Shown here in pieces: positions 52,284 to 61,568 of a DNA stretch of 64,000 nt. The position numbers and the translations under genes were made by a program. Within the stretch, counting starts at the first letter, position 1, and every line of letters starts with the position of its first letter. This stretch comes from Nocardioides halotolerans DSM 19273 (GTDB taxonomy: Bacteria > Actinomycetota > Actinomycetes > Propionibacteriales > Nocardioidaceae): assembly GCF_000422805.1 (NCBI RefSeq), contig NZ_KE383922.1:609772-673771 (forward strand), written 5' to 3'. Below the pieces are notes generated by a model. The model saw only the letters and a list, made by a program, of their open reading frames with translations, was not told the DNA's origin and made no database searches.

Positions 52284-53492
52284 TCACGCCACCGAGGCGT
52301 AGATCTCCTCGAAGTCGGCCGCGACCCGGCTCTGCAGGTAGCGCTCCACCTCGACGCGCGCCCGTGCCGCCAGGCGCTGCCCGAGCCCGCCCTCGGCGAC
52401 CAGGCGGGCGAGCGCGGCGGTCGTCGCGGCCACGTCACCAGGGGGTACGACGAGGGCCGAGTCGCCGTCGGTGACCATGTCGGCGATGCCGCCCATGTGC
52501 GTGGTCACCAGTGGCGCGCCCAGCGCCATCGCCTCGAGCACGGTCGTGGGGCACGGGTCCGGCCACTGCGACGGCAGCACCGCCGCCCGGGCGTGGGCGA
52601 AGCCCGACACGACCCGCTCGTGGTCCCACTTCTCCTCGAACCTCGCGCCCGCCGGAAGCGCCGAGAGGTCCGTCGCAGGGCGGCCGACCATGAGCAGCTC
52701 GGGGCGGGTCTGGTCATCGAGCCGCGCGTAGGCGGCCAGCAGCGTGCCGACCCCCTTCTGCTCCGACAGGTCGCCGGCGAAGAACAGGTAGTCGCCCGGC
52801 GGCAGCGCCGGGTCGCGCGGCACCGACGACTGCGAGAGCAGCGAGTCGGGCACGAAGTTCGGGACCACCTGCCAACGGACCCCCTGCTCGGTGAGCTGGT
52901 TGGCCTCCCCCACGAACGTCGACACCGGTGTGAACACGTCGACGACCCGGTTGCGGACCGGCCGGCCCGTGCGGACCATCGCCTGGATCACGGGCCCGCG
53001 GCCGGCGCCGTACCAGTCCGTGGAGCAGGTGAAGCACTTGCGCGGCGCCGGGCCGGAGCACAGCCCCTCGTCGAGGTACATCAGTCGCTTGGTCGGGCAG
53101 ATGTGGCTGTAGTCGTGCAGCGAGTAGACGAGTGGGAGCCGCCGCGCCGCGGACAGCGGCAGGTAGGAGTTGATGATCCAGTTGTGGGCGTGGACCACGT
53201 CGGGCCGGACCTCGGCCACCAGCCGCGACAGCGCCCGGGTCACCGCGGGGTCGGGCACCGGCAGCGAGAGCGGCCGGTCGGCTGTCGGGTAGAGCGCCGG
53301 GACCTTGGCGCCGATGCTGGGCAGCGCGTGGACGGTCACCCCCGGGTCGGCCACGGGCGGCCGGCCGACGTCGAGGCAGGCCACGTGCACGTCGTGCCCG
53401 CGCGCGGCGAGCTCGACGGACAGGTTGCGCACGTGCCGCTCCTCCCCACCGATCACCGGGGGGTAGAACTGCGCGAGCATCAGGATCCTCAC
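52284..53492 (-). CDS. Glycosyltransferase family 4 (GT-B)
   Basis: 402 aa. N-terminal MLAQFYPPVIGGEERHVRNLSVEL nucleotide-fold lead and C-terminal donor site with ARAAVLPSQWPDPCPTTVLEAMALGAPLVTT, the EX7E-type motif. A Cys-rich stretch (CSGPAPRKCFTCSTDWYGAG) between domains is seen in some surface-polysaccharide transferases. GTG at 53490-53492 overlaps the next gene's stop by four bases. Retaining transferase, donor unknown. Confidence 0.88.
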   Translation of the reverse strand: MRILMLAQFYPPVIGGEERHVRNLSVELAARGHDVHVACLDVGRPPVADPGVTVHALPSIGAKVPALYPTADRPLSLPVPDPAVTRALSRLVAEVRPDVVHAHNWIINSYLPLSAARRLPLVYSLHDYSHICPTKRLMYLDEGLCSGPAPRKCFTCSTDWYGAGRGPVIQAMVRTGRPVRNRVVDVFTPVSTFVGEANQLTEQGVRWQVVPNFVPDSLLSQSSVPRDPALPPGDYLFFAGDLSEQKGVGTLLAAYARLDDQTRPELLMVGRPATDLSALPAGARFEEKWDHERVVSGFAHARAAVLPSQWPDPCPTTVLEAMALGAPLVTTHMGGIADMVTDGDSALVVPPGDVAATTAALARLVAEGGLGQRLAARARVEVERYLQSRVAADFEEIYASVA

Positions 53493-54445
53493 GCGCGGGC
53501 TCGAGCCTCGGACCCCTGCGACCCGATCGCCGACGCGTGGCCGAGCCGGCTCCGGACGTACCACCAGGTGGTCACGAACAGGCAGGTCACGATGCCGGCG
53601 GCCCCGCGCAGGTTGAGCCGAGCGAGCTCGCGGGCCACCCCGCGGGGCAGGACGCGCGTGGCGTACGACCGCTCCTCGGAGGTCCCGTCGGCCGTGCCGA
53701 CGGCCCTCGACATCACGGCCTTGGAGACCCCCTCCGCGTGGGAGCGGGCGACGAGGTAGGACCACGAGCAGCGCGCCTCGGTCACGCGGTGGTGGACGAC
53801 GGCGGTCGGCTCGAAGACGATCCGGGCGCCGGCGATCCGCTGGCGGATCCGGATGCAGAGCTCGGTCTCCTCGTTGCCGAGCGGGATCAGCCCGATCCGG
53901 CCGACCTCCTCGTCGAAGGCGCCGACCCGGTCGAAGGCCTCGCGGCGCACCGACATGTTGCAGCCCCAGAGGTTGCGGACGTCGGCACGCACCGTGGGCT
54001 GCCCGCGGTAGGTGCACCCGACGAGCCAGTCCAGCTCCGGTGGCAGGTGGTCGGGGCGACGCTCGGGCCAGACCGGCCTCGCCACGCCCCCGACGGCCAT
54101 GACGTCCGGTGCGTCGTACGCGTGGAGCAGCCGCTCGACCCAGTCGGGCTCGGGGCGGGCGTCGTCATCGACGAAGGCGATGATCTCGCCGCGGGCCAGG
54201 GCGATCCCCGTGTTGCGGGCACCGGACGCGCCGCCGGTGCGCGGGTTGTCGGAGACGGTCACGTCGGGGAAGGCCGCGCGGGCGCGGGCCAGGAGCTCCT
54301 CGTTGTGGTCGACGACGAGGATGGTCTCCAGCGGCGGCACCGTCTGGTGCGCGAGCGCGTGCAGGCCGGCCACGATGTCGTCCCACCGGTCCATCGTGTG
54401 GGCCGCGACGACGACGGAGACCCTAGGCGGCGTGGGCCCGCTCAC
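53489..54445 (-). CDS. Glycosyltransferase family 2
   Basis: 318 aa. GT-A fold: VVVAAHTMDRWDDIV, ILVVDHN, NTGIALARGEIIAFVDDDARPEPDW with the metal-binding DDD, and a C-terminal helix (AGIVTCLFVTTWWYV) that may anchor it to the membrane. The GTG at 54445 is the best start; it overlaps the small Cys-rich gene by 23 bp. Couples to the GT4 gene by four bases. Confidence 0.86.
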   Translation of the reverse strand: MSGPTPPRVSVVVAAHTMDRWDDIVAGLHALAHQTVPPLETILVVDHNEELLARARAAFPDVTVSDNPRTGGASGARNTGIALARGEIIAFVDDDARPEPDWVERLLHAYDAPDVMAVGGVARPVWPERRPDHLPPELDWLVGCTYRGQPTVRADVRNLWGCNMSVRREAFDRVGAFDEEVGRIGLIPLGNEETELCIRIRQRIAGARIVFEPTAVVHHRVTEARCSWSYLVARSHAEGVSKAVMSRAVGTADGTSEERSYATRVLPRGVARELARLNLRGAAGIVTCLFVTTWWYVRSRLGHASAIGSQGSEARARA

Positions 54446-54632
54446 CGCGGCGGCCGCCGTCGCCCCTGGGCGCCGACTTCCCGGGCGACCCGGCACGGAA
54501 CTTCGGGCAGCTGCACAGGGCGCAGTCGGTGCCGCGGCGGTAGTGCTCGTGCGCGTCGGCGCCGTGGCCGCAGGTGCAGCCCTTGGGGCCGGAGCCACGG
54601 GAGGGCAGGTGGAGCAGCCGTGCGAGGTGCAC
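54423..54632 (-). CDS. Small Cys/His-rich protein
   Basis: 69 aa from a GTG at 54630-54632 with GGAGGAG about five bases upstream. The core CTCGHGADAHEHYRRGTDC followed by CSCPKF has the regular Cys/His spacing of a small zinc-binding motif, then a basic Gly-rich tail. From memory, similar short proteins are common in Actinobacteria without known function. First gene of the minus-strand glycosyltransferase set, overlapping GT2. Confidence 0.62.
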   Translation of the reverse strand: MHLARLLHLPSRGSGPKGCTCGHGADAHEHYRRGTDCALCSCPKFRAGSPGKSAPRGDGGRRGERAHAA

Positions 54633-54712
54633 CCGACTCCTCCGATCCTTGGTCCAGACCGACGGTCCCGAGATCGGTCGATCCGAGTCTGGCAGCGCAA
54701 CGGGCGCCGTGG

Positions 54713-54722
54713 GAAACGTTTC
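54713..54722. promoter_or_regulatory. LacI-type palindrome GAAACGTTTC upstream of glycan genes
   Basis: A perfect 10-bp palindrome with a central CpG, in GGGAAACGTTTCGGG context, about 80 bp upstream of the small Cys/His-rich gene. Central-CG palindromes of this kind are typical of LacI-family operators. A second short palindrome GATCG-GT-CGATC lies at 54672-54683. No LacI-family gene is in the window, so this is tentative. Confidence 0.35.
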
Positions 54723-54749
54723 GGGCAATTCGTGCGACCGACTGCGGGC

Positions 54750-57233
54750 TCACCCGCCGGCACCCGCCTCGACGACCTTGCGTCCCCAGGCCGCGAGCGC
54801 CTCGTAGGTCTGGTTGGGCCGGTACTTCTTGTCGAGCAGGGTGTACTCCTGGGGGTCCCACGGGGTCGGGTGCAGGGCGTACCACGAGATCACCGGGACG
54901 TAGTGGACGCAGGTGACCTGCTTGAGCGCCTGGGTGAGGTACTGCGCGCGCAGCGCGTCGGGCACCGCCTGGCGCTTGCCAGCGGCCCGCGTGCTGTAGC
55001 CGAACTGGGTGATGTAGACCGGCGTGGCCTCGTCGCCGTGGTCGACCAGGACCTGGCGGAGGCCCATGAAGCCGGTGAAGTTCTCGTCGTAGAGCCCGAA
55101 CGGGTCGCGGTCGTAGCGCTTCGCGGGGTCGACCGAGTCGGGAGCGTGGTCGCCGGCGAACGGGTGGGCGCCCAGCATGTCGAACGGCGTGGTCTTCAGC
55201 CCGAGCGTCGAGAACGCCTGGTAGACCTGCTCGAGGTAGCCGATGTCGTTGCTGGCGAGACCGCCGCTGATCACCTGGGTGGTGGGCGAGACCTGGTGGA
55301 TCGCGCGGTACGTCACGTCGAGCAGCCGCGCGAACTCCACCGGGTCGGGGCCGGTCGGCCACCCCTTCTCGATGTTGGGCTCGTTCCAGACCTCGACGTA
55401 GTCGACCCGTCCGTCGACGTGCTCCATCAAGGTGGTGACCAGGTCGGCCCACGTCGCGAGCTCCGCCTCCGTGCGGGGCGGCTGCGCGGCGTACGTCGGC
55501 TCCTCCAGCGCCCAGCGCGGCATCCCGGCGACCTGGAGCTTGACCTGCAGCCCGGCGGCGCGGGCCGCCTCGATGGTGCGATCGAGGTAGCCGAACCGCA
55601 TCGGCCGGCGCGGGAACGGCTTCATGGTCTTGAACGACGTGGACGTGGAGATCACCTGGGCGCCGGCGGCCTTCGCGAGGGTGACCAGCGCGCGCACGTC
55701 GGCCACGCCCCGGATCGGGTGGTCGGGGTCGCCGGTGGCCGACTGCACGTTGAGGTCGATCTTGGGGCCGCGGTAGCCCGCACTCGGTTCACAGGTCGCC
55801 ACGGGCGCACCGGGCTCGGGCAGGCCCGTCCGCGCCGAGGTGGGGTCGGGCTCGCCGCGGGTGGTGGTCCAGAGGCCGACTCCGCCCATGAGCAGCACGA
55901 GCACGGCGCCCACGGCGACCTGCACCGAGGCGCGGCCCGCCTCGGCGCGACGACGGACCAGCGGCCAGCGCCAGTGCAGGCCGCCGAAGGCCCGGCGCAG
56001 CCACGGAAGGCCCAGCGTCATCTCCACTCCCATCGCGATCAACCACCCCACGCAGAGACCACGAGCTCCGCCGATGATCCCACCTGTCACGGCACCGGCG
56101 ATCTCCAGGACCAGCGCGGCGCCCGCCAGGCGCGTCGCGAGCGCGAACTTCCGCTGCGAGCGCCACAGGGTGACCAGGTGGTCCTTGAGGACCATCCAGA
56201 GTCCTGCTGGCACCAACAACGCCAGGATCGCCCAGGAGTGACGGGAGTAGTCGCCGCCGAAGATCAGGAGGACCGGCTCCCCCAGGACCCAGGCACCGAC
56301 GCAGAGCAGCGCGCTGAGCGAGAGCGCGGCCGGGATCGTCCGCTCCATGCTGGTGCGGAACTCCGCCTCCGTGACGTTGGCGCCGTGCGCGAAGAGCGCG
56401 GTGGCCAGGAGGTACGGCGGCAGGAAGACGAACGTCGCCATCAGCCAGGCGATCGCGAACTCGGCGTTCTCGACCGACCCCAGCGTCAGCGCCGCGACGA
56501 CGGGCACCATCTGGGAGGCGGCGGCGAGGGCCAGGCTCAGCGCGTGGTTGCGCAGGGCCAGGCCGATGAAGCCGCGCACGTCGGCCAGCAGCGGTGGCGC
56601 GGTGCCGTCGCCGCGCGGCAGCCGGAGCCGCCAGAGCGTGAACGGGATCGACGCGAGCAGCGGCAGCACCCAGCAGACCTGGAGCACGTGCGCGTCGGTG
56701 AAGCCCAGCAGGAGCAGCGCGGCGGTCACCGGGAAGCGCAGGCTGGACGCGACCAGGTTGCGCCAGACCTGCAGCCCCGACCTCTTGACGCCGAGGCAGG
56801 CGTCGTCGACCACCAGCGCCCACGCGAACGCCGCGGTGCCGAGCACGAACGTCGCGGCGCCGATCGGGTTGCCGAGCGCCTCCTCGAGGTTGCCGGACAG
56901 CAGCGGCGAGACGGCCACGACCACCCCGGCACCGACCGCCGAGGACACGAAGACGACCAGGAGCGAGCGCAGCAGCACGGTCCGCTGGCGGGCGGGCTGC
57001 TCCTTGGGAAGCTCGGAGACGAGCATGGTGCTGAAGCCGAGCACGGTCACGATGCCGAGCAGCGTCTGGGCGCTGATCGCCGCCGCCGCGACGCCGACGT
57101 CGTGCGCGTCGACGAGGCGCGCGACGAGCACCCAGAAGACGAGGCCCAGCACGGCCGAGAGCACCTGCGCAGTCAGCAGCGACCGGAACGGCGACCAGAT
57201 GCCCACCGCCACCGCGTCGGTCCCGGTCGTCAC
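54750..57233 (-). CDS. Flippase-glycosidase fusion: Wzx-like membrane domain plus GH39-like domain
   Basis: 827 aa from a GTG overlapping the upstream stop by four bases. Residues 1 to about 440 hold around 12-14 helices of an oligosaccharide flippase (MOP/MATE-type; LTAQVLSAVLGLVFWVLVARLVDAHDVGVAA). A further helix lies near 450-470. Residues about 490-827 form a clan GH-A-like barrel: WNEPN with acid/base Glu618, TQVISGGLASNDIG and VYITQFGYST. The expected nucleophile Glu is Gln743 (codon CAG at 55005-55007), so hydrolysis is doubtful. Not a frameshift artefact: the frame is open throughout. Confidence 0.82.
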   Translation of the reverse strand: MTTGTDAVAVGIWSPFRSLLTAQVLSAVLGLVFWVLVARLVDAHDVGVAAAAISAQTLLGIVTVLGFSTMLVSELPKEQPARQRTVLLRSLLVVFVSSAVGAGVVVAVSPLLSGNLEEALGNPIGAATFVLGTAAFAWALVVDDACLGVKRSGLQVWRNLVASSLRFPVTAALLLLGFTDAHVLQVCWVLPLLASIPFTLWRLRLPRGDGTAPPLLADVRGFIGLALRNHALSLALAAASQMVPVVAALTLGSVENAEFAIAWLMATFVFLPPYLLATALFAHGANVTEAEFRTSMERTIPAALSLSALLCVGAWVLGEPVLLIFGGDYSRHSWAILALLVPAGLWMVLKDHLVTLWRSQRKFALATRLAGAALVLEIAGAVTGGIIGGARGLCVGWLIAMGVEMTLGLPWLRRAFGGLHWRWPLVRRRAEAGRASVQVAVGAVLVLLMGGVGLWTTTRGEPDPTSARTGLPEPGAPVATCEPSAGYRGPKIDLNVQSATGDPDHPIRGVADVRALVTLAKAAGAQVISTSTSFKTMKPFPRRPMRFGYLDRTIEAARAAGLQVKLQVAGMPRWALEEPTYAAQPPRTEAELATWADLVTTLMEHVDGRVDYVEVWNEPNIEKGWPTGPDPVEFARLLDVTYRAIHQVSPTTQVISGGLASNDIGYLEQVYQAFSTLGLKTTPFDMLGAHPFAGDHAPDSVDPAKRYDRDPFGLYDENFTGFMGLRQVLVDHGDEATPVYITQFGYSTRAAGKRQAVPDALRAQYLTQALKQVTCVHYVPVISWYALHPTPWDPQEYTLLDKKYRPNQTYEALAAWGRKVVEAGAGG

Positions 57234-59497
57234 GCCCCGCCGCCGACCGCCGGGGGTGGGAGCACGGGGTGGTCGAGCAGGCCGTGCCAGGCGCCCCAGA
57301 CGGCCAGCGCGATGCACGCCCCCGCCACGAGCACGATCGGGACGCCCCACAGCCAGCCGCTCAGGCGCGGGACGCCGATCGGCGCGGGCCGCGCGCTGAT
57401 CTGGACGAGCACGTAGAGCAGCACCGAGGCCGCGATCAGGCCGCCCAGCGGGTTGAAGCCCGCCAGCACGCCCACCGCTCCGAGGATCATCGCGGCCGGG
57501 AGGGTCACCGCGGGCCGCCACACGTCACGGGCCCGGAACCTGCGCGGGTCGAGCAGCCGGCCGCGCGCGAGCAGGCCGACCAGCAGCAGCATCGCCGACG
57601 CGAGGGCCTGCCACGGCGTCCAGCTGCCGGGCAGCCCTGGCGCCGGCCGCTTCACGAACGTCTGCTCGGCGTGCCGCAGGGGGCGCACGTCGTAGACCTT
57701 CACCGGACCGTCGAGCACGAGGTCGAAGTCGCGCTGACCCTCGAACTTCTGGACCTGGTCACGCTGGATGGTCTGGGCGTCCGGCCCGTAGCCCGTGCTG
57801 CCCTCGAAGAACCCGCCGGACCGCACCGTCTGGCCCACCAGCCGGGTGTCGACGATGATGAAGTCGACGTCGTTGTGCAGGATCAGCCGCAGCACCTCCT
57901 CGTCGACCGAGTGGGCGATGAACAGCGGGGTCATGCTGTCGAAGCCGGCCGGCTGGGTGATCGTGACGACCGGCGCGAAGTTGGGGAGCAGACGGGTGAA
58001 CGTCGAGTCGGCGGCGACCCGCGCGTCCTTCGGGAGGTAGGTGCCCGCCCACTGGGCGACCGCGACCGACTCCGCGTCGATCGAGCGCTGCTCCGCGCCG
58101 GCCAGGTAGGGGCCGGGGACGCGCTGCCAGTCGGGACCGCTGCCGATGAGGGTGCCGCCCAGGATCAGCAGCACCAGGCCGGGGGCCACCAGCGCGGCGA
58201 AGGTCTGGATCCGCGGGGCGAGCCAGGCCGCGACGACGAGCGCCATCGCCAACGTGACGAACGTCGATGCGCGGTCGGCGACCTCGGCCGCCGACGGCGC
58301 GAACCGCGCCACCTGGAGCCCGGGGTAGACGACCGCGATCGCCAGCGGGACGTAGCGGGCCTTGGTAGGCCCGAGGCTGCCGCGCCGCCAGGCCCGCCAC
58401 GCCGCGGGGACCAGCATGGCCATCCACAGCAGGATCGAGCCCGCCATCACCATGAGCTCCCACGTCGGGGTGGGCGTGCCGGCGGTGTCGGTGCCTACTT
58501 CCCGCGAGCCGCTGCCGTCGAGGGCGGTGAGCAGCTGGCTGCTGGCCACGTCGAAGATCGGCCCGAGGTAGCTGATCAGCAGCGGCGCGATGATCGCGGT
58601 CCACGCCAGCACCACGATCGTGGCGAGCTCGGCCGTGATCAGCGTCAGCCTGGCCCGGCGCTCCTCGCCGCCGCGCCAGAAGAAGAGCGCGAGCAGCCAG
58701 AGCAGCACCAGCATCAGCCAGCTGGTCAGGTGGTGGGTGATCGCCAGCCCGCCGAGGCAGACCTGGACCGCGATCAGCAGCCGCCACGGCCGGTCCTGCT
58801 CCGAGTCGAAGGCGCGCACCAGCAGGTAGAGCGCCGCCATGAGCATCGCGATCGCGACCGTCTGGTAGCTGAACTGGGAGTTGAAGAAGTAGAACTGCGC
58901 GCTCCCGGCGTAGAGCAGCACGGTCGCCGCACCCACCTGCGTGGAGCGGCCGATCCGGCTCGCCAGCAGGAACAGCGCCAGGATGAACGTCGAGCGCGCG
59001 GTCACGACGACCAGCACCTGGCAGACGATGAGCGGGAGCCCGGTCAGCCAGTGCACGCCCGCCGTGGCGAACTCCAGGCCCGGGTAGTGCGGCGAGACCG
59101 GCAGCGTCGAGTTGGGGTAGAAGAACGAGTGCTCGTCGACCATGTCGACGAGCGTCGTGACGTGGAGGGTCTCGTCGAACCGGGTGGCCAGGATCGGGTC
59201 GGTGAGGAACCACGACGCGTACATGATCAGGCCGAAGGCCAGCGCGGCGCCGAGCCGCTGGTGTCCGGTCCGGCTCGGGGCGAGCAGCAGCCAGGTGAAG
59301 GGCACCACGATGCCGACGAAGCCGATGTACCAGAGACCGATCGCCGTGGACTCGTCGCCGTGCCAGCCCCAGGCGTAGCCGATGACCTGGATCAGCAGGC
59401 CGAGCAGCGACAGCAGGGTCGCCACGGCCTCGAGGCGACGGCCGCTCGGGGCGGCGTCCTCGGGCACGGCGACGCGTGCGTCGACTGCGGTGGCCAT
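57230..59497 (-). CDS. Multi-span membrane protein, GT-C glycosyltransferase-like
   Basis: 755 aa from the ATG at 59495-59497 (a GTG at 59509 is possible). About 12-14 helices. The first extracytoplasmic loop carries TRFDETLHV, the acidic DE motif position of GT-C transferases using lipid-linked sugars. A soluble segment (about 480-610) includes RVAADSTFTRLLPNF and DVDFIIVDTRLVGQTV. It lies in the glycan cluster, overlapping the flippase-glycosidase gene. Product unknown; possibly a polymerase or sugar transferase. Confidence 0.72.
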   Translation of the reverse strand: MATAVDARVAVPEDAAPSGRRLEAVATLLSLLGLLIQVIGYAWGWHGDESTAIGLWYIGFVGIVVPFTWLLLAPSRTGHQRLGAALAFGLIMYASWFLTDPILATRFDETLHVTTLVDMVDEHSFFYPNSTLPVSPHYPGLEFATAGVHWLTGLPLIVCQVLVVVTARSTFILALFLLASRIGRSTQVGAATVLLYAGSAQFYFFNSQFSYQTVAIAMLMAALYLLVRAFDSEQDRPWRLLIAVQVCLGGLAITHHLTSWLMLVLLWLLALFFWRGGEERRARLTLITAELATIVVLAWTAIIAPLLISYLGPIFDVASSQLLTALDGSGSREVGTDTAGTPTPTWELMVMAGSILLWMAMLVPAAWRAWRRGSLGPTKARYVPLAIAVVYPGLQVARFAPSAAEVADRASTFVTLAMALVVAAWLAPRIQTFAALVAPGLVLLILGGTLIGSGPDWQRVPGPYLAGAEQRSIDAESVAVAQWAGTYLPKDARVAADSTFTRLLPNFAPVVTITQPAGFDSMTPLFIAHSVDEEVLRLILHNDVDFIIVDTRLVGQTVRSGGFFEGSTGYGPDAQTIQRDQVQKFEGQRDFDLVLDGPVKVYDVRPLRHAEQTFVKRPAPGLPGSWTPWQALASAMLLLVGLLARGRLLDPRRFRARDVWRPAVTLPAAMILGAVGVLAGFNPLGGLIAASVLLYVLVQISARPAPIGVPRLSGWLWGVPIVLVAGACIALAVWGAWHGLLDHPVLPPPAVGGGA

Positions 59498-59513
59498 GCC
59501 TGTCTCCACCTAC

Positions 59514-60602
59514 TCAGCGGCCGGTGATCGTGTCGTAAGTATCGACCACACCAGCCACACACGTCTCCCAGGTCGGCAGGTCCGCCGGTGCGGGCAGCAG
59601 GGGGTCGTCGAGCTGTCGCGCGATGGCCCGGGCCGTCTCCTCGGCGCCGGCGTGCTGGTCGACGCCCACGGCCCAGCCGAGGTCCGCGAGCTCGGTGAGC
59701 CCCGACGTACGGCTGATCACGGCGGGGCGGCCCAGGGTCAGCGCCTCCATGACGGCCACGGGGTGCGCCTCGTAGTCACTGAGCAGCGTCATCACCCCGA
59801 CCCGCGCGATGGTCTCCCCCATCAGCGCGCGGTCCACCGGCGGGATCAGCCTGATCGTCACCTTCTCGCGCACGCCGAGCTGCTCGGCCAGCGCCCACAG
59901 CTCGTCCTCGTAGGGCCCGGAGCCGAGGATCTCGACCCTGGCCTCCGGGTGCGTCTTGAGCAGGTAGGGCAGCGCCTCGATCGCCTTGTGGTGGCCCTTG
60001 TAGCGCTCCAGCCGGCCCACGCTCGTCACGAGGGCGGGCTCGGGCTCGACCGGCTCGCGGACCACGGGCAGCGACCCGCCGTTGCGGATCACGGTGATCG
60101 CGCCCTCGGGCAGGCCCATGATCTCCTCGAAGCGGCGCGCCTCGTAGATCGAGACCCCGACCAGGGTGTGGGCGCGGCGCAGCAGGGGCGACAGGATCCG
60201 GAACTGGGTGCGCCGGGCCCTCTCGCGGAACGCGCTGCTGTTGCCGCCGGTGTGGAAGGTGAGCAGGAACGGCGTGCGGCGCAGGATCGCCGCGATCATC
60301 GCCAGCGGCGGGACCAGGGTGTGGATGCCCTGGACGTGCACCACGTCGTACCTCGTGCGCAGCGCCGCCCAGAACAGCCCCGGGCTGAGGTACCAGTCGC
60401 GGCCGGCCGGGAACGCCCGGAACCGGCGCACGGTGTAGCCGTCGACCCGCTCGCGCCTGGGCAGGCGGCCGCTGCGGTCGGTGGTCAGCACCTCGAGGTC
60501 GTAGCCGCGCGCGGCGATCCGCCCGGCCACCTCGGCCACGTGCGACTCGATCCCGCCGATCTCGGGCTGGGCCCGGGTCGTGATCATCCCCACCTTGGTC
60601 AC
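59514..60602 (-). CDS. Glycosyltransferase family 4 (GT-B)
   Basis: 362 aa. N-terminal PEIGGIESHVAEVAGRIAARGYDLEVLTT, acceptor site VVHVQGIHTLVPPLAM and a C-terminal donor domain with VTSVGRLERYKGHHKAIEAL and LLSDYEAHPVAVMEALTLGRPAVIS (EX7E). PimA/mannosyltransferase-like in layout. GTG start at 60600-60602; 16 bp before the GT-C-like gene start. Confidence 0.88.
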   Translation of the reverse strand: MTKVGMITTRAQPEIGGIESHVAEVAGRIAARGYDLEVLTTDRSGRLPRRERVDGYTVRRFRAFPAGRDWYLSPGLFWAALRTRYDVVHVQGIHTLVPPLAMIAAILRRTPFLLTFHTGGNSSAFRERARRTQFRILSPLLRRAHTLVGVSIYEARRFEEIMGLPEGAITVIRNGGSLPVVREPVEPEPALVTSVGRLERYKGHHKAIEALPYLLKTHPEARVEILGSGPYEDELWALAEQLGVREKVTIRLIPPVDRALMGETIARVGVMTLLSDYEAHPVAVMEALTLGRPAVISRTSGLTELADLGWAVGVDQHAGAEETARAIARQLDDPLLPAPADLPTWETCVAGVVDTYDTITGR

Positions 60603-60625
60603 GGTGACGATGGTCCCAGAGAGGC

Positions 60626-61468
60626 CTAGGTGGTGGTCGGGGTTTGGTCGAGCACGGCCCGGTCGAGCACGGCCCGGTCGAGGGCGGCGTTGCGCCGCAC
60701 GCGCGTGCGCTCGGTGCGGAGGGTGCGGAGGACCCGCAACCCGTCGGAGACCGCGCGCAGGTTGGACTCGCCGTGCAGCCGCTCGCGCTCGACGCTCGGC
60801 ACCTCGGCGATCGTCAGGCCCGCGCTGGCGAAGCGGCAGTTGATCAGCGTCTCGATCTCGAACCCGTCGCCCCAGAGCATCGGGCTGCCGGTCGGGACGA
60901 CGAGCTCGTGGTCGGGCAGGTCGAGGAGCCCGATCAGGTCGGCCCAGAAGGCGTTGTAGCCGTAGCAGAGGTCGGTGAAGCGGGTGCCGAAGGAGAGGTT
61001 CATCCAGGTGTGCAGGAACCGGTTGCCGAGGCGGCGCACCGGCGTGATGTCGGCACTCCCCCCACCGGCCCGGAAGCGCGACCCCTTGGCGAAGTCGGCG
61101 CCGGCGACCAGCGCCTCGACGAACCGCGGGATCTCGGCGGGGTCGGCCGAGCCGTCCGCGTCGAACATCACGACCACGTCGCCGGTGACCTTCGCGAAGC
61201 CGGCCGCCAGCGCGTTGCCCTTGCCGCGCCGGGCCTGGCGGACGATCCGGACCTCGGGGAGCACCACCCGGGCGGTGTCGACGGTGCCGTCGACCGACCC
61301 GCCGTCGACCAGGATCACCTCGTGGACCGGCGGGAGCGCCGGCAGCACGTGCGGCAGGTTGGCCGCCTCGTTGAGCGCGGGCACCACGACGCTGACGCGT
61401 GGCTCGCGCGGTCGGGTGCAGACCGCCGCAGCGGTCGGCTCGTCCAGCTCACGGCGTATGACCGCCAC
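60626..61468 (-). CDS. Glycosyltransferase family 2 (DPM/GtrB-like)
   Basis: 280 aa. GT-A: VSVVVPALNEAANLPHVLPAL, VILVDGGSVDGTVDTA, RRGKGNALAAGFAKVTGDVVVMFDADGSADPAEI with metal-binding DAD. No membrane helices, unlike GtrB. The C-terminus contains the duplicated LDRAVLDRAVLDQ, encoded by a 15-bp tandem repeat (60646-60675). GTG start at 61466-61468. It may make a polyprenyl-phosphate sugar for the neighbouring GT-C-like protein. Confidence 0.87.
   Translation of the reverse strand: MAVIRRELDEPTAAAVCTRPREPRVSVVVPALNEAANLPHVLPALPPVHEVILVDGGSVDGTVDTARVVLPEVRIVRQARRGKGNALAAGFAKVTGDVVVMFDADGSADPAEIPRFVEALVAGADFAKGSRFRAGGGSADITPVRRLGNRFLHTWMNLSFGTRFTDLCYGYNAFWADLIGLLDLPDHELVVPTGSPMLWGDGFEIETLINCRFASAGLTIAEVPSVERERLHGESNLRAVSDGLRVLRTLRTERTRVRRNAALDRAVLDRAVLDQTPTTT
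60646..60675. repeat. 15-bp tandem repeat at the 3' end of the GT2 gene
   Basis: Two exact copies of GGTCGAGCACGGCCC (60646-60660, 60661-60675) are followed by a partial third (GGTCGAG). It keeps the frame and adds repeated LDRAV peptides to the C-terminus; length variation between strains would be in-frame. Confidence 0.7.
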
Positions 61469-61568
61469 GTCGCGACCCCCCAGTCACCGACCCCGCGCAC
61501 GCCCCCCATGGCGCTCACGTCAGGCTAGTCGGACATTACCCCGGAGGGCCAGCGGCCATTCCCGCACG

